Below, one piece after another: positions 52,233 to 63,831 of a stretch of 64,000 bases of DNA. Under the pieces are notes generated by a model, which saw nothing but the letters and a program-made list of their open reading frames with translations, was not told the origin of the DNA and made no database searches. Both the position numbers and the translations under genes were made by a program. Every line of letters starts with the position of its first letter. The stretch's first letter is position 1. Source of the stretch: Rutidosis leptorrhynchoides. Taxonomy: Eukaryota; Streptophyta; Magnoliopsida; Asterales; Asteraceae. The stretch lies in contig NC_092336.1 in the NCBI RefSeq assembly GCF_046630445.1, positions 508,247,501 through 508,311,500 on the forward strand, in the 5' to 3' direction.

Positions 52233-54302
52233 AAACCTCACTCACCCAAGTTCTAACTTATCACAATCAAACCAAACACTCATTCACAAACTACGCCAAA
52301 GGTCCACGTGGCCTTGATTGGGATAACCAACCGAACCCATTCCGCCGTTACATCTCCGCCCCTGTTCTCCCTCTCGTTCACCCCACTTCTGATTCCCATT
52401 CACCTGGGTATCATTCCCTCTTCAATTCAATTCCTCCTCCCAAACCCGTATCTCAATCCACCATTTCTGAATTTTCCTACGATTCTCTTGCGTTATCAGC
52501 TTGGAAATCAACTGGGTTTTCATCATGGTCACTAAGAGTAAACCCTAGCTCAGGTAATCTACATCCAACTGAGGCTTATATTATATCCCCACCAATTGAA
52601 TCAATTTCAAATTCTTGTTTTGTTGCTCATTATGCGCCAAAGATTCATTCTTTAGAGATTAAGACTGAATTCCCATCTGGGTATTTCTCTAAGTTGCTCC
52701 CAAATGGTTGTTTTCTAATTGGGATTTCTTCCAATTTTTGGCGGGAATCTTGGAAGTATGGAGAAAGAGGGTTTAGGTATTGTAATCACGATGTGGGTCA
52801 TGCCGTTGCGGCGGTTACTATGGCGGCTGCAGGGCAAGGGTGGGATGTGAAGATGCTTGATGGATTGGGTCATGAAGATTTGAAGAATGTAATGGGACTT
52901 CAAATTTATGAAGAGTTTGAAATTCCATCAAGAATTGTAAAAGGTAAGCTTGATGAAATTGAATTCGAGCATCCCGATTGTTTGTTACTTGTTTTTCCTA
53001 ATGGGGTTAATGAGTTTGATATTAACTATAAGGATTTGAGTTCTTCGTTTTCGGAATTTAGTAACTTTGATTGGAAAGGAGAGCCTAATTCACTTAGTAA
53101 AGAGCATGTATGTTGGGATGTAATTTATAGAACATCGGAAGCGGTTAAAAAGCCGTTAACTTTAGATAAAAAGTTTGTTATTGATCCGTTTGAAAAGAGT
53201 GGGAGTTGTAGTGAGTCTCTTATAAAGATTTGAGTTTGAGACAAGTTGTTAGGAAACGTAGGAGTGCGGTTGATATGGATGGAGTTACGGAAATGGATAG
53301 AGACACGTTTTATCAGATTTTACTCCATTGTCTTCCTTCAGGTTATCAAGAAAAGCAAAAAAGACCCTTGACGTTACCTTATCGAGCTATGGATTGGGAT
53401 GCTGAAGTGCATTTTGTGATGTTTGTGCATAGAGTTATCGGTTTGCCAAAAGGGTTGTATTTTCTTATTAGGAACGAAGAACACTTTGACGATCTTAAAA
53501 AGTCAACAAGGTCAGATTTTAAGTGGGAGAAGCCTGAAGGTTGCCCATCAGAGTTGCCTTTATACGAACTCGGAAGAGCTGATTGTACGAAGCTCTCCAA
53601 ACATCTTTCGTGCCATCAGGTTAAATAATTGTTTATGAAATTTAAGGCCTTTTTGATTTCTGAATACCGTCACGTTAAATATTGGGTGGCACAAGTGCTT
53701 GTTTCGAACTCACTGGGCATTTCAGTGTGCATTATTAGACTGATTATTATTATGAAAACAGAGTCAAATATGGTGATCACCTGGTTAGAGTTAGATATAG
53801 ATTGCTAATTTAGTACGCGGTATATCAACTCTAAATTTTTACTTTTAACACATCCGAATCCTTATGGTATAGGATATAGCCGGTGATGGTTGCTTTAGCC
53901 TTGGTATGGTGGCACATTTCGAGCCAACTTTACGCGAAAAGGGTGTCTGGATGTACCCTCGGTTGTTTTGGGAAACAGGAATTCTCGGTCAAGTTTTATA
54001 TCTTGAAGCACATTCGGTTGGTGTTTCTGCAACTGGCATCGGTTGCTTCTTCGATGATCCTGGTACTTAATTCACACTCATTCTGCCAAGTTATCTACTT
54101 TTTAAAAATTGCTACTCCAGTTTATAAAGTTTTATGTAGTCTTGAATTTTTATGATGTTTTCGGTCTTTGGCAGTGCACGAGGTTCTTGGTTTGACTGGT
54201 TCAAAGTATCAGAGCCTTTATCATTTTACAGTTGGTGGACCTGTTGTTGACAAGCGTATAATGAGCCTTCCTGCATATCCTGGCCCTGGTGCTGATGCAT
54301 AA

Positions 54303-54649
54303 AATGGTCGGTTTACTGCACCTCTCGCTTTAATATGAGTTGTTTAAAGAAATCAAGATTCGTTTTTTTTTTTTCATAGTAATTTGTACAAATCAACATA
54401 AATACATTTTTAGGGGTGCTTTGAGTTTGTGTTTTGAAAATACATTATGCTATTCGAAAATGCAATATTCAGTGTGGAGTGAGGAAGGTGATATTTATGT
54501 CATAGGTTTAGATACATACATCAAAATATCACTTTATCAATACGTATGGTACAACAATTTTTCAAATAATTTTTGCATACGCATCAAAAAGTTTTTGTTG
54601 CATATATCATAACCATCTGGAAAACTAATAATCAGATACTTCATTTCAG
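54303..54649 (+). other. 3' flank of the nitroreductase-like gene
   Basis: This is the 3' UTR and downstream flank; the first about 200 bp recur at 42,170-42,384. The ORF at 54,340-54,612 has no recognisable motif. Confidence 0.6.
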
Positions 54650-54718
54650 AACGTAACCAAAGCACCCCAAGTCAACAATATCTGCTACAAATCTTCCCAC
54701 ATGGGCTGGGATTACCTG
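54650..54718 (+). other. Candidate alternative exon
   Basis: It is bounded by TTTCAG before and GTCAGT after. In the frame set by a phase-1 upstream exon it reads RNQSTPSQQYLLQIFPHG and on without stops. Both exon 2 (ending 54,062) and a possible donor inside exon 3 (54,288|GT) leave the right phase to join it. Expression is unproven. Confidence 0.35.
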
Positions 54719-55009
54719 GTCAGTTTAAAATTCTTGCCCAGACATTTAGTCTTGTATTAATCAGATGTTCATACCAGTTTATGCAGTAGTATTTAGTATA
54801 CCTGTATCTGTCACTTTATTTTGTAGACTATAAAGTTTTGATATACGTATGTGTGCTAGTCTAATTTACACAGTTTTGGGAATTTCATATCTAACCTGTA
54901 ATGACTAACGATTCTATATTGAGTTTCTTCCAAGTATAAATGGTATCACTAAAAAAATTATAAATATAACGAGCTTAGTATTGTAATGATATGAATGTTC
55001 CATCTATGT

Positions 55010-56070
55010 CACAAGTTGTATAAATTGTCCGTTGTGGGTTTCGATGCTGTTTACTAAATTTGTTGCATAATTTGCATTTTCAGTATGGCTTATGTCGTTG
55101 GTTGTATTGATGTCGCATAAAGCCATGGATTGTAACAATTTGTCTCGTGTGCTTTGATGCCGATTTGTCTCCCATCTGATATTGACATTTTTTATTTGGC
55201 TCTGTTGATTGTGTAAAATGTTCCCTCTGGGTTCAGTTTCTTTGGCCAAAATCTATTTAAAATTGACGATTTCAATATGGCTTAATTTTCGCAGTTTGGC
55301 AAAATGGCCCTTGTGGATTTCGATGTCAGTTTGACCAAATTATTTAGAAATAACGATTATAAATCGTCCTTGTTCGCTTTGGAAAAGATATCCCTTGTGG
55401 GTTTCAATGTTGATTTGCCTAAACCTGTTTAAAATGAAGGTTTCAATGTCTTTATTCCATCTCTTGTAAAATAAAAGGTTCCCAGACCCTTGTGGGATTC
55501 AGTTATGTTAAAGCTAAATATGTTTAAAATTTATGGTTTCAATACGGTTTTATGCCGTGTCTCGTAAAAAATGTTTCTAGTGGGTTATTAGATGCTGTTT
55601 TGCCTAAATCTTTAAAGTGACTGTTTCGGTATGGCTTGTAAAAAGACATTCCCCACCCTTGTGGTCGTCGATGCTGGTTTGCCTAAATCTGTTCAAACTT
55701 GACATTTTGATATGTTTTCTTTCCCTTGGTTTGATTTAAGCATCCCGTATAGGTTTCGATGTTGGTTACCCAGAATTTGTTTAAAGTTTACTGATTTGAA
55801 ATGGCGTTACGTCGTAGGTTGAAAATATGTCCATGGGTTTGCCAAAATCTGTTTAAACTTGATGTTTTGATATGGTTTTATCCCTTGGTTTGTATCAAGG
55901 ATCCCGTGTGGTTTTCGGTGTTGGATCCCAGAACCTGCCCAAAATTGACTGTTGTGATATGGCTGTGTGTCATGGGTTGAGAAAACGTCCCTTGTGTGTT
56001 TTGATGGTGCTTACTCTCGATATTGCTTTATGCCATGGCTTGTAAAAATGTCCCTTGTATGTTCGGTTGT
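55010..56070. repeat. Diverged tandem repeat of about 88 bp, block 1
   Basis: A motif like CCCTTGTGGGTTTCGATG recurs near 55,309, 55,399, 55,489, 55,574, 55,657, 55,740, 55,829, 55,900, 55,988 and 56,050. Each is followed by GTTTGCC-AAATCTGTT and a -TTTCGATATGGCTT- box. The period is mostly 83-90 bp. Units are strongly diverged and no frame is conserved. The sequence between 56,075 and 57,160 has no gene or repeat I recognise. Confidence 0.8.
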
Positions 56071-57167
56071 TGACATAGCTATAATAGTTGGGTTAATTTT
56101 TATCAAAAAAGTTGGTGGACATCAAAGATTCGATCAACATTTTTGTACAACGGACTGGAGGACAGCACATTATGCAACCATGTATATTTGTAACCATGAC
56201 AGGATCAATATCTCTTGTTTCGAAGTTCTCCTGTTTGATCCGAACTAAAATAAATGAACTTCTGAGAGAATAAATCAGTAACATTTTTTTTTTTTTTTTG
56301 GGATTTGGTCGAAGTTGGTTAAATATGGATTGTGGATTTGGTTAAAAAGGAAGATATTGATATTTTGTCTGTGATATTTGGCTATGGTTTTAACGGTTGG
56401 TTTTCTCTTGGTTCCTGGTTATCACCCTAAATCGGTTTGATAATGTATTTTTGGGTTTGATATTTTTGGTCAAATATTAACTTGACTTTATTAGATAATA
56501 TATCATTGAATGAGAGTTGATTTTCAATTCTCCATTAGAAAGTGGCATTATAAAAAAAAAATATTCGTTTTGGTCAAATATTAGCTTAGTATTCCCTACA
56601 TCCCCCCTTCTATGATAAGAGAGACCAATACATGAAGTTGCAGTTGATTGTGAAACAATCTATAGGAAAGGATCTTTTGATATATTTTGTGGCCGAAAAT
56701 TCAATACTTGATCTAATGAAGGAGCTGGTCTGAATCAAAATGCTACTGAAAATTGATATTTTGGTGTTTCCTATTGATGGTTGTTCAAATTGGTTAACTT
56801 TGAGTTCTGTTTCTGGCAGATGCAATCATGGTTCTAGCTTGGATATTATAATATTTCCTTTTGGTCAAAGTTACTTAAAGATATAAAGTTAAACTTATCT
56901 GATAATGAGGTCTTTCATGTGAGAGTTGTGGGCATTATTATGTATAGTCAAATTGAAACACCCATTTTAAACGCCATATGTTGCCCAACCCTTCCATCAC
57001 TGAAATCTGAGTTCTGTTTCAGAACAGTGTGGTTATTTTCTTTAGAAAAGTGAAGGTTTGATCGTATTTTTGGTGAAGTTCTATATGATGGCAAAAAGGT
57101 TATTAAAATTAAATTAAAAGTATATGTACAAAAGAGTCAGGATAATTGCACATAATTATACCTTATA

Positions 57168-57391
57168 TCTAAAAGATATAGTTGAAGTGAATAGTACACT
57201 TTAAAACCTTCACAAATTTACACTAAACTTTTCATCTTTCATAATGCAACCCCAGTTTTCATAATAGTTACCTTCATAGTTTTTTTTAACTTAACACAAA
57301 TTTTTCACATTTTATAATTTAACCATCAAACTTCTCATTCATTACAAATCGCTCATACATAACTACTCACTATTATTATTAATAATATTAA

Positions 57392-57434
<43 letters not shown>

Positions 57435-57873
57435 TATATAACTATTAAACAAAACCCTGAAACACTATTCCTCAATAGTAATCAGAGGTATTTTCGTCAT
57501 TTCACATTTTTTTTGTCTCCAACGATAAAAGAAGCTACTTTCGTAAAAGAATCAACCCTTCAATGTTATCAAAAGATGTCGAAAAAATTCTTAATCAACT
57601 AATTTTTTTTTCAACGATAAAAGAGGCAACTTTCATAAAAGGAACAACTCTTCAATGCTATCAAAAGATGTCGAAAAACATTCTTTTTTACAAAATAGAT
57701 CAACTAACTTTATAAAAAAAAACTGAACGCTAAAAGAAATAACTTTTACAAAAGGAACAACCCTTCAATGTTAGTTGTCGAAAAAAATTCTTTTTTACAA
57801 AATAGATCAAGATTTTTTTTTCAACTCGCATTCAAAACGGAGCCCCGGCGCAAAGCGAGGGCTCCACAACTAG
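57168..57873 (+). mobile_element. Short non-autonomous Helitron
   Basis: The 3' end has a 7-bp stem GGAGCCC/GGGCTCC (57,839-57,865), four bases, then CTAG at 57,870-57,873 and a host T, the Helitron signature. The 5' end is placed at TCTAAAAGATATAG after an A (57,168); a start near 57,161 is also possible by comparison with 36,544. It contains an (ATT)n tract (57,391-57,432) and diverged direct repeats with the motif GAACAACCCTTCAATG. There is no ORF. Confidence 0.75.
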
Positions 57874-57963
57874 TTATCTCTAATAGTTATGGACTGAAGA
57901 AATACTTCATAATGTAAATACCCTTATGATGTTTTTTCACAACTGTTTGTTGATGGCATTCAG

Positions 57964-57995
57964 CTCCGATGGATGATGAACACGAGGAACCGTAA
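57964..57995 (+). other. Candidate terminal coding exon
   Basis: It follows GGCATTCAG. Joined to the candidate exon at 54,650-54,718 it reads APMDDEHEEP and stops at 57,993-57,995. The intron between would hold the 88-bp repeats and the Helitron. Unproven. Confidence 0.3.
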
Positions 57996-58139
57996 CAACA
58001 CATGCTGACAACTGACCCTTACCCAAATTTGCTTACGGATATTCTGAAAGTGAAGTTGGATTCTACAGGGAATTAATTTGATTGTGTTTGTGATGCTGTG
58101 ATATATTTTACTAAAAGCTGTTCAATTGGGCGGGTCTCA

Positions 58140-59185
58140 ATATGGTTTGGTCGCTGGTGTTGGAGCTTTACCATGTAATATGTTACATTGTTATTGTTAC
58201 TGTTACCTTTTCATATTTTAAGATATATGATCATTGATTGATGCTTGAAAAAGTTTGGTTTATGTTTGACGTTTTTGATATAGCTTTTCCTTAATTTCTG
58301 GGTTTTGATATTTTCTTGGCTTGCATAAAGTTCCATGTGGTTTCGATGCTAGTTTGCCTAAATCTATTAAAATTCGTGCCATGTCGGTTGGTTTGCTAAA
58401 ATTTGTTCAAAGTTGATGGTTTCGACATAGCTTTATGGCTTGCCTTGTAAGATACTTTCCTCGTCAGTTTCAATATTAGTTTGCCAAAATCTGTTCGAAG
58501 TTGTGACATGTTTAATATTGCTTCAACCTCTGCTTGTAACATACGTCCCTCGTGGTTTCCTAATCTGTTTAAAGTTGGACAATTTTGATATGACATTATG
58601 CCATGGGTTGTGAAAACGCCCCTTGCTGGTTTGGATGTCAGTTTGCCTAAGTTTATTAAAAATTAACGGTTTCGATATGACTTAATGTCATAGGTTGTAT
58701 AAAACGTCCTTGGTTGGTGTCGATGTTAGTTTGCCAAAAGTCCACTTAAGATTGTTGGTTATGATATGGCTATGATGTAGCTAGTAACAAATGTCCCTTG
58801 TGGGTTTCGTACAACATTTGTTGCACAATTTTGCATTTTCAGTACGGCTTTATATCGTAGTTTTTATTGATGATGTCGCTTTTAGGCATGGATTGTAACA
58901 ATTTGTCTCTCGTGTGTTTTGATGTCGGTTTGCATCCATCTGACATTGACAGTTTCGATATGCCTTTATACTCTGTATTGTATAAACATCCCATCTGGTG
59001 TTCAGTGTCCCCATGTGGGTTTCGATGTCAGTTTGACTAACCCATTTAAAAATGACGATTTAAAACGTCCTTGTTCGATTTGTAAAAGATATTACTTGTG
59101 GGTTTTAATGTTGAATTGCCAAAACCTATTAAAAAGGAAGGTTCAGATGTCTTTATGCCAATTCTTGTAGAAAAAGGTACACAGT
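58140..59185. repeat. Diverged tandem repeat of about 88 bp, block 2
   Basis: This is the same repeat family as at 55,010-56,070. The part 58,795-59,185 aligns at a higher level with 55,010-55,480 (same order of variant units, including GGATTGTAACAATTTGTCTC), so a multi-unit block was duplicated. Confidence 0.8.
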
Positions 59186-59562
59186 CTATATGGTATCATT
59201 CCACCCGGTAGACGGTTCTCTTGTGAAGTTTATAATTTATACCTTTCATTTGTTTAGCTTCTGGATGACTTATATTATGTTCCTTTATCTTATTTGCTTA
59301 CACGCCTTCCACCTAGACAGTTTGAATATCAATCCTTTGCCCACCATTTTATGTATTCAGATAGTGCCTGGATGACTTATGTGTCATCATTGTGTCCGCC
59401 AACCGGTTTGACTTTTGACCCTTTCCTTGCTTCTTGCTTCTAGCCGGCAACGGCACATTTTCTGAAATCCTTTGGTGTTTTATTTGACAAATATATATAA
59501 GTCTTACACAAATGAGACTTACTTCATGGGTTAAATGGGATTCAGTCAGTAATATAAATTAT
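59186..59562. other. Interval without recognised gene
   Basis: This is AT-rich sequence between repeat block 2 and a LINE. The ORF at 59,190-59,375 looks like chance. Confidence 0.5.
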
Positions 59563-60882
59563 GATATGGGGGGCTTAATATCGGGTCTTTAAATACCAAA
59601 AATCTTGCACTTTTGGGGAAGTGGTGGTGGAGGTTTAAAACCGAAACCAATTCACTTTGGGTTAAAATAATTCAGAGTTTATATGGTCCTAATGGAGGCT
59701 TAGAGTTGGGGAGTGAAGTTATTCACTCATCTTCTTTGGGTCTCTGGCATAAAATTATTGATGCAGGTACAAAGATTGATGATATGAACATTCCATTTAC
59801 GAGTTCGTTTTCAAAGGTTGTTGGTGATGGAAGAAACACAAAGTTTTGGGAAGATCAATGGATTGACGAAAATAAGCTATGTCTGTCTTTCCCAAGACTG
59901 TACAGATTAGAGCAATCAAAACAGGTGGTAGTCAGCGAGCGAGTAAAAGGGAAAGATTCAAATTCTGCTTATATTTTCGAATGGTCCTGGCTTCGAGAAC
60001 CAACAGGAAGGACCGCTAGTGAATTCAATTTAATGTTGGATCTTCTGTCGAGCTATAAATTTGATCAGAACAAGCAAGATGGTTGGAGTTGGTCATTGGC
60101 ACCAAATGGTAAATTCTCAGTAAATGTTCTCACTAAAAAAATTGATGAGCAAGCTTCAACTATTGGCAGCGGATCTTGTGCAACATTAAGAAATAGTATC
60201 GTCCCAAAAAAGCTTGAAGTTTTCGTTTGGAGGGCAATCAAGAAACGTCTACCGGTAAGGACTGAGCTCGATAAAAGAGGTATCGATTTACATACAGTTA
60301 GATGTCCAAATTGTGATGGTGATATAGAGACTATTGAGCATTCGTTGATCTTTTGCACTTTCGCATGGGACTTATGGAATCGAGTCTTTAAATGGTGGAA
60401 TATGGGTCAATTCAACAATCCAAGTATGAATGAAATACTTCGCGGTAACTCCACGATCGATATGTCATGTTTTGGAAAGAAGGTATGGCAAGTGGTTGAA
60501 TGGATTTGCGCGTATTACATTTGGAAAAATCGAACAACATGGTATTCCGAGGTAAAAGTTGGAGTATTCCGGTCGCTTTAAATGAAATACAAATCAGATC
60601 GTTTGAATGGATTTCGCGAAGGTCGAGAGGAAAACGATTCGAGTGGCTAACTTGGTTATCCAATCCTAATATTTATCTTATATAGTCTAGTGTTCGTTAT
60701 ATATATTTGTAATATCCTTATGGGTTTCGCTCATTGCTATCCCACTAGGTAATTGTGCTGTCAGTTATTGGTCTCGGGTGTTGTTTGGTTCTTTATGCTT
60801 GTATGAAGATCCAATCCGTCATGTATTCTTGTATATTTTTCGTTAATATATGCTTGCTTTTCAAAAAAAAAAAAAAAAAAAA
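59563..60882 (+). mobile_element. 5'-truncated L1-type LINE, C-terminal ORF2 part
   Basis: An open frame of 322 codons (59,613-60,581) encodes the region after reverse transcriptase. It starts with LALLGKWWWRF (a 1-nt loss lies just upstream), then WEDQWI, WSWSLAPNGKFSV, VWRAIKKRLPVRTEL and the zinc-binding CPNCDGDIETIEHSLIFC. Plant LINE ORF2 proteins end in this zf-RVT domain. A 22-A tail (60,861-60,882) closes it. Only a doubtful TSD of about 5 bp (atatg) is seen. Confidence 0.88.
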
Positions 60883-61300
60883 AAATATGCGTACCATCAT
60901 ATATTTTAAACGATCAAGTATTCCTACCCAACTTCAATGGTAATGGTATGTATCTCTACCTGAATGGCTAGTTTAGTTAATGATCAACGAGGTCATGTGA
61001 CACCACTAGTATGAAAATTGTTTTTACGAATTATACTTCAAATTGTACATGACACCACCAAATTTTACTACGGGACCCCATATATTTTAAGGATATATAG
61101 TTTTCTTGTAGGTAAACAACCGTTAAGATACTCGTTAAATATAATTAGTAGTGAAAAAAATTACAGAAACCCAGTTAGTTTTGATCCTGGATTCGCCACT
61201 GATCGACCTTATATTTATCATTGATTATTTAATTATTTTAATTATTAATTAATTACTCCATATTATTATCAATAATAACTATAACTATAATGTGTAATAG
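60883..61300. other. Interval without recognised gene
   Basis: This is AT-rich sequence between two LINEs. The ORF 61,018-61,224 has no recognisable features. Confidence 0.5.
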
Positions 61301-61317
61301 TAACTAATGCAACAATG

Positions 61318-62780
61318 TGCTTGCTTCACATGATAAAGGTGGTCTGGGTATTGGAAGTCTAAGTTCTTTTAATGTCGCCTTACTTCTTAAATGGTATTGG
61401 TGGGCTATAAATAAACAGAATTCCCCATGGGTTCGTTTGCTTAAAGAGTTACATGGTGACAATTTGGGTATGAATGATAGGGGTTGCAAGTTTCGTGGGG
61501 CATGGCATATGATTGTTGATGCTGTCAAGTCGCTACAAGCTCAATGTATTTTTCCTCTTAATGTCTTAACTCGTCAGCTTGGCAACGGGATCAACACACG
61601 GTTTTGGACAGATTCCTGGATCGAATTTTCTACTTTAGCGACACAGTTTAATAGACTATACCGTCTAAACTTAAACCAAAATTGCATTGTTCGTGACAGA
61701 TATAATGGAACTGATTTTTCGTGGTCATGGGCTCGTGATCCTCCAGCTACTTGCAATTTACATTTGTTGGTTCATTTAGTCAGTACAGTACGCCTAAATG
61801 ACGATGATGATTCATGGAAGTGGTCAGATATAATGGTGCTTTCTCGGTTAAAGGTACTCGAACCTACATTGATAATTCATTGCTACCCTCGCTGCATCCT
61901 TCCACAAGATGGATAATGTTGTGCCTATCAAGGTCAACATATTCCTTTGGAGACTCCTATTCGATCGTCTTCCGAAAAGGTTAAATCTAGCTCTTCAAGG
62001 TATTGACATCGATACCATCCTTTGTCCTACTTGTAGTGTAAGTGTTGAAGAGCGTGACCACATGTTTATTTTTTGCAATACAGTTGCTTCACTTTGGACG
62101 TAGATCAAAGGATGGACAGGAATCCCTTGGCCTCCGATCCTTACAACTTCAGAGTTATTTGATTGGTTAGACTCGCTACAAGACAATAGAGCTATCTTTA
62201 ATAGGCTATATTGCATTATAGCGGCTACTTTATGGTGGATATGGCGATACATGAACAATTTTATTTTTGAGTCTTTTAGTATTAAACTAGAAAAAAATTC
62301 GACCGCGCGTTGCTGCGGTTGTATTCAACGCGCGTTCGAATTTGGATATACGTTGTTTGGTACCCAATATTTCTAATAGGTTGGGTTATTTGTTTTACGT
62401 GTATGTATATCTATGAAATATAGCCCGAAATATTTAGTGTTTTGTTAATGATGTCCGTTTCGCGTATAGTTAGTCGCGTTGTGTTCGTAAAATTATTTCG
62501 AGTTGAACGGTGGTCTAGGAAAAATTTAACTCGCACCGAGCGAGAAGATAGGGCCCGTTAAAAATTCGGATGGAATTAGTTTCTTTTATTTTAATAAAAT
62601 TATATATTTACACTTTCAACCCCTGAAAAAACGTAAACTTGAGGGGTCATTGTGTAAATTGAGCCAAAGATGAGGGACCGATTGCAGTGTGAACGCAAAC
62701 TCAAAACGACAATCGGAAACAACTGAAACGACGAAATTCTGGGTGTGTTTTAGTATATTATAATAATAAAATAATAATAA

Positions 62781-62831
<51 letters not shown>

Positions 62832-63008
62832 TAGCTAATTTGTTTGATGCTATTAGACTTTCTACTTTTTCTTGATTACAATTTTGGAGCAAGTTTGCCA
62901 CTAACTCGGCAACTTGGATATATAATCCTATGTAATTCTATGTAATCATTTTTTGACTAGTTTCTTGCTAGTTCTTTATATTTAATAAATTATTGCCGTT
63001 AAAAAAAC
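61318..63008 (+). mobile_element. 5'-truncated L1-type LINE with 17-bp TSD, split by a Helitron
   Basis: The TSD taactaatgcaacaatg flanks it at 61,301-61,317 and 63,009-63,025. Frames 61,317-61,916 and 61,909-62,103 encode the end of LINE ORF2: KGGLGIGSLSSFNVALLLKW, then FWTDSWI, FLWRLLFDRLPKRLNLALQG and zinc-binding CPTCSVSVEERDHMFIFC. A frameshift near 61,850-61,910 and a stop at 62,101 break it. The frame continues to 62,286 and, past the Helitron, as LFDAIRLSTF from about 62,840. The tail is a short A run at 63,001-63,007. Confidence 0.9.
62287..62836 (-). mobile_element. Helitron nested in the LINE
   Basis: On the minus strand it ends CCGCAGCAACGCGCGG, twelve bases, then CTAG and a host T, a well-known plant Helitron 3' end. 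The 5' side is an (ATT)n tract (62,781-62,831) where the terminal TC can no longer be read. LINE coding sequence resumes directly after it. No ORF is present; it is related to the fragment at 34,494. Confidence 0.72.
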
Positions 63009-63025
63009 TAACTAATGCAACAATG

Positions 63026-63426
63026 AGTGGATATTAATTGTACAAATATTGTAAATCTTTAAAATATATATAATCATCGGTCCTATGTTTAAAAAGAATA
63101 TTTCTTAAATTAAATTTAATCTTGTTGTTTTTAAATTTAATAATTAAATCATAATTTATTAATTTTAATTATTACCTAAAAAGCTATTAACAGGAGTAAA
63201 ACTCGAAATCTGATTGGCTGCTGTTGATTTAACTCTCGTATCATTCGTCATTGTACTGTTCACTTTTCACCTTTCTCCTAATTTATTTTTACGGGTTTTC
63301 TATCTTTCTTTCATTTTCACTCAATTGCTTCATGTGATTTTTTATTCTATAAACAAATCCAAACACTGCACGTGTCGGGTTTTGATTATTAACTCACAAA
63401 GCTAGTTCCCTTTTTATTTAGTTTTG
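63026..63426. other. Interval without recognised gene
   Basis: This is AT-rich sequence between the LINE and the SINE. The ORF 63,214-63,405 has no supporting features. Confidence 0.5.
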
Positions 63427-63446
63427 ACGTTTTGAGCGACCTACAC

Positions 63447-63663
63447 AACAACAATACCCGATCCTATATGAGTGGGGTATGGGGGAGGTGAGATGTAGAC
63501 AATCCTTCCTTTATCCTAGAATAAATAGAAATCATTTCCCCACCCCGAGTTAAACACTCACAAGAGCGGAGAAAGTCCTCTCTCTCTCTATTCGACGGGT
63601 AAAGAGATTGCTTTCAAGGGGACATCCGGCCATAAAAAATGAAAAAAAAAACATGGAATAAAT

Positions 63664-63718
<55 letters not shown>

Positions 63719-63751
63719 AATAATAACCTTTCTTAAAAAAACATAAAAAAA
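63447..63751 (+). mobile_element. SINE with 20-bp target-site duplication
   Basis: The exact 20-bp repeat acgttttgagcgacctacac is at 63,427-63,446 and 63,752-63,771. The 305 bp between begin AACAACAATACCCGATCC and GAGTGGGGTATGGGGGAGG, a sequence common in plant SINE-like repeats. They end in a (TA)n tract (63,666-63,714) and an A-rich tail. No coding capacity. The long TSD and A-rich tail show LINE-driven insertion; an RNA polymerase III promoter is not clear by eye. Confidence 0.8.
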
Positions 63752-63831
63752 ACGTTTTGAGCGACCTACACGTGGTGGCTTTTTTCCGACACCTAATGCT
63801 TCCATTCACAGGCGCCTTTATGAATGTATGT

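Larger units (their letters stand above)
43545..54302 (+). pseudogene. SagB/nitroreductase-type flavoprotein gene, split by a copia element
   Basis: Exon 1 runs 43,545-43,709 and resumes in frame at 52,238-53,619 after the copia insertion. Exon 2 is 53,873-54,062 and exon 3 is 54,175-54,302, both introns GT-AG. The product would be about 620 aa. The first about 35 residues (MQSFHCKFHNPHHLLRPS...) are basic and hydroxyl-rich with almost no acid, like a plastid or mitochondrial transit peptide, followed by a Ser run. SLRVNPSSGNLHPTEAY near 52,530-52,580 and LYLEAHSVGVSATGIGCFFD in exon 2 are hallmarks of two nitroreductase-like halves of the SagB/ThcOx type, FMN-dependent oxidoreductases; the plant substrate is not known to me. 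Lesions: the 8.5-kb insertion after codon 55, and a missing A near 53,225-53,229 that gives a TGA at 53,231. The locus is probably null in this haplotype. Confidence 0.85.

Noticed and set aside
55010-59185. CRISPR-like array
   Set aside because: Units of about 88 bp are diverged throughout, with no constant repeat and unique spacer; the context is plant nuclear DNA.
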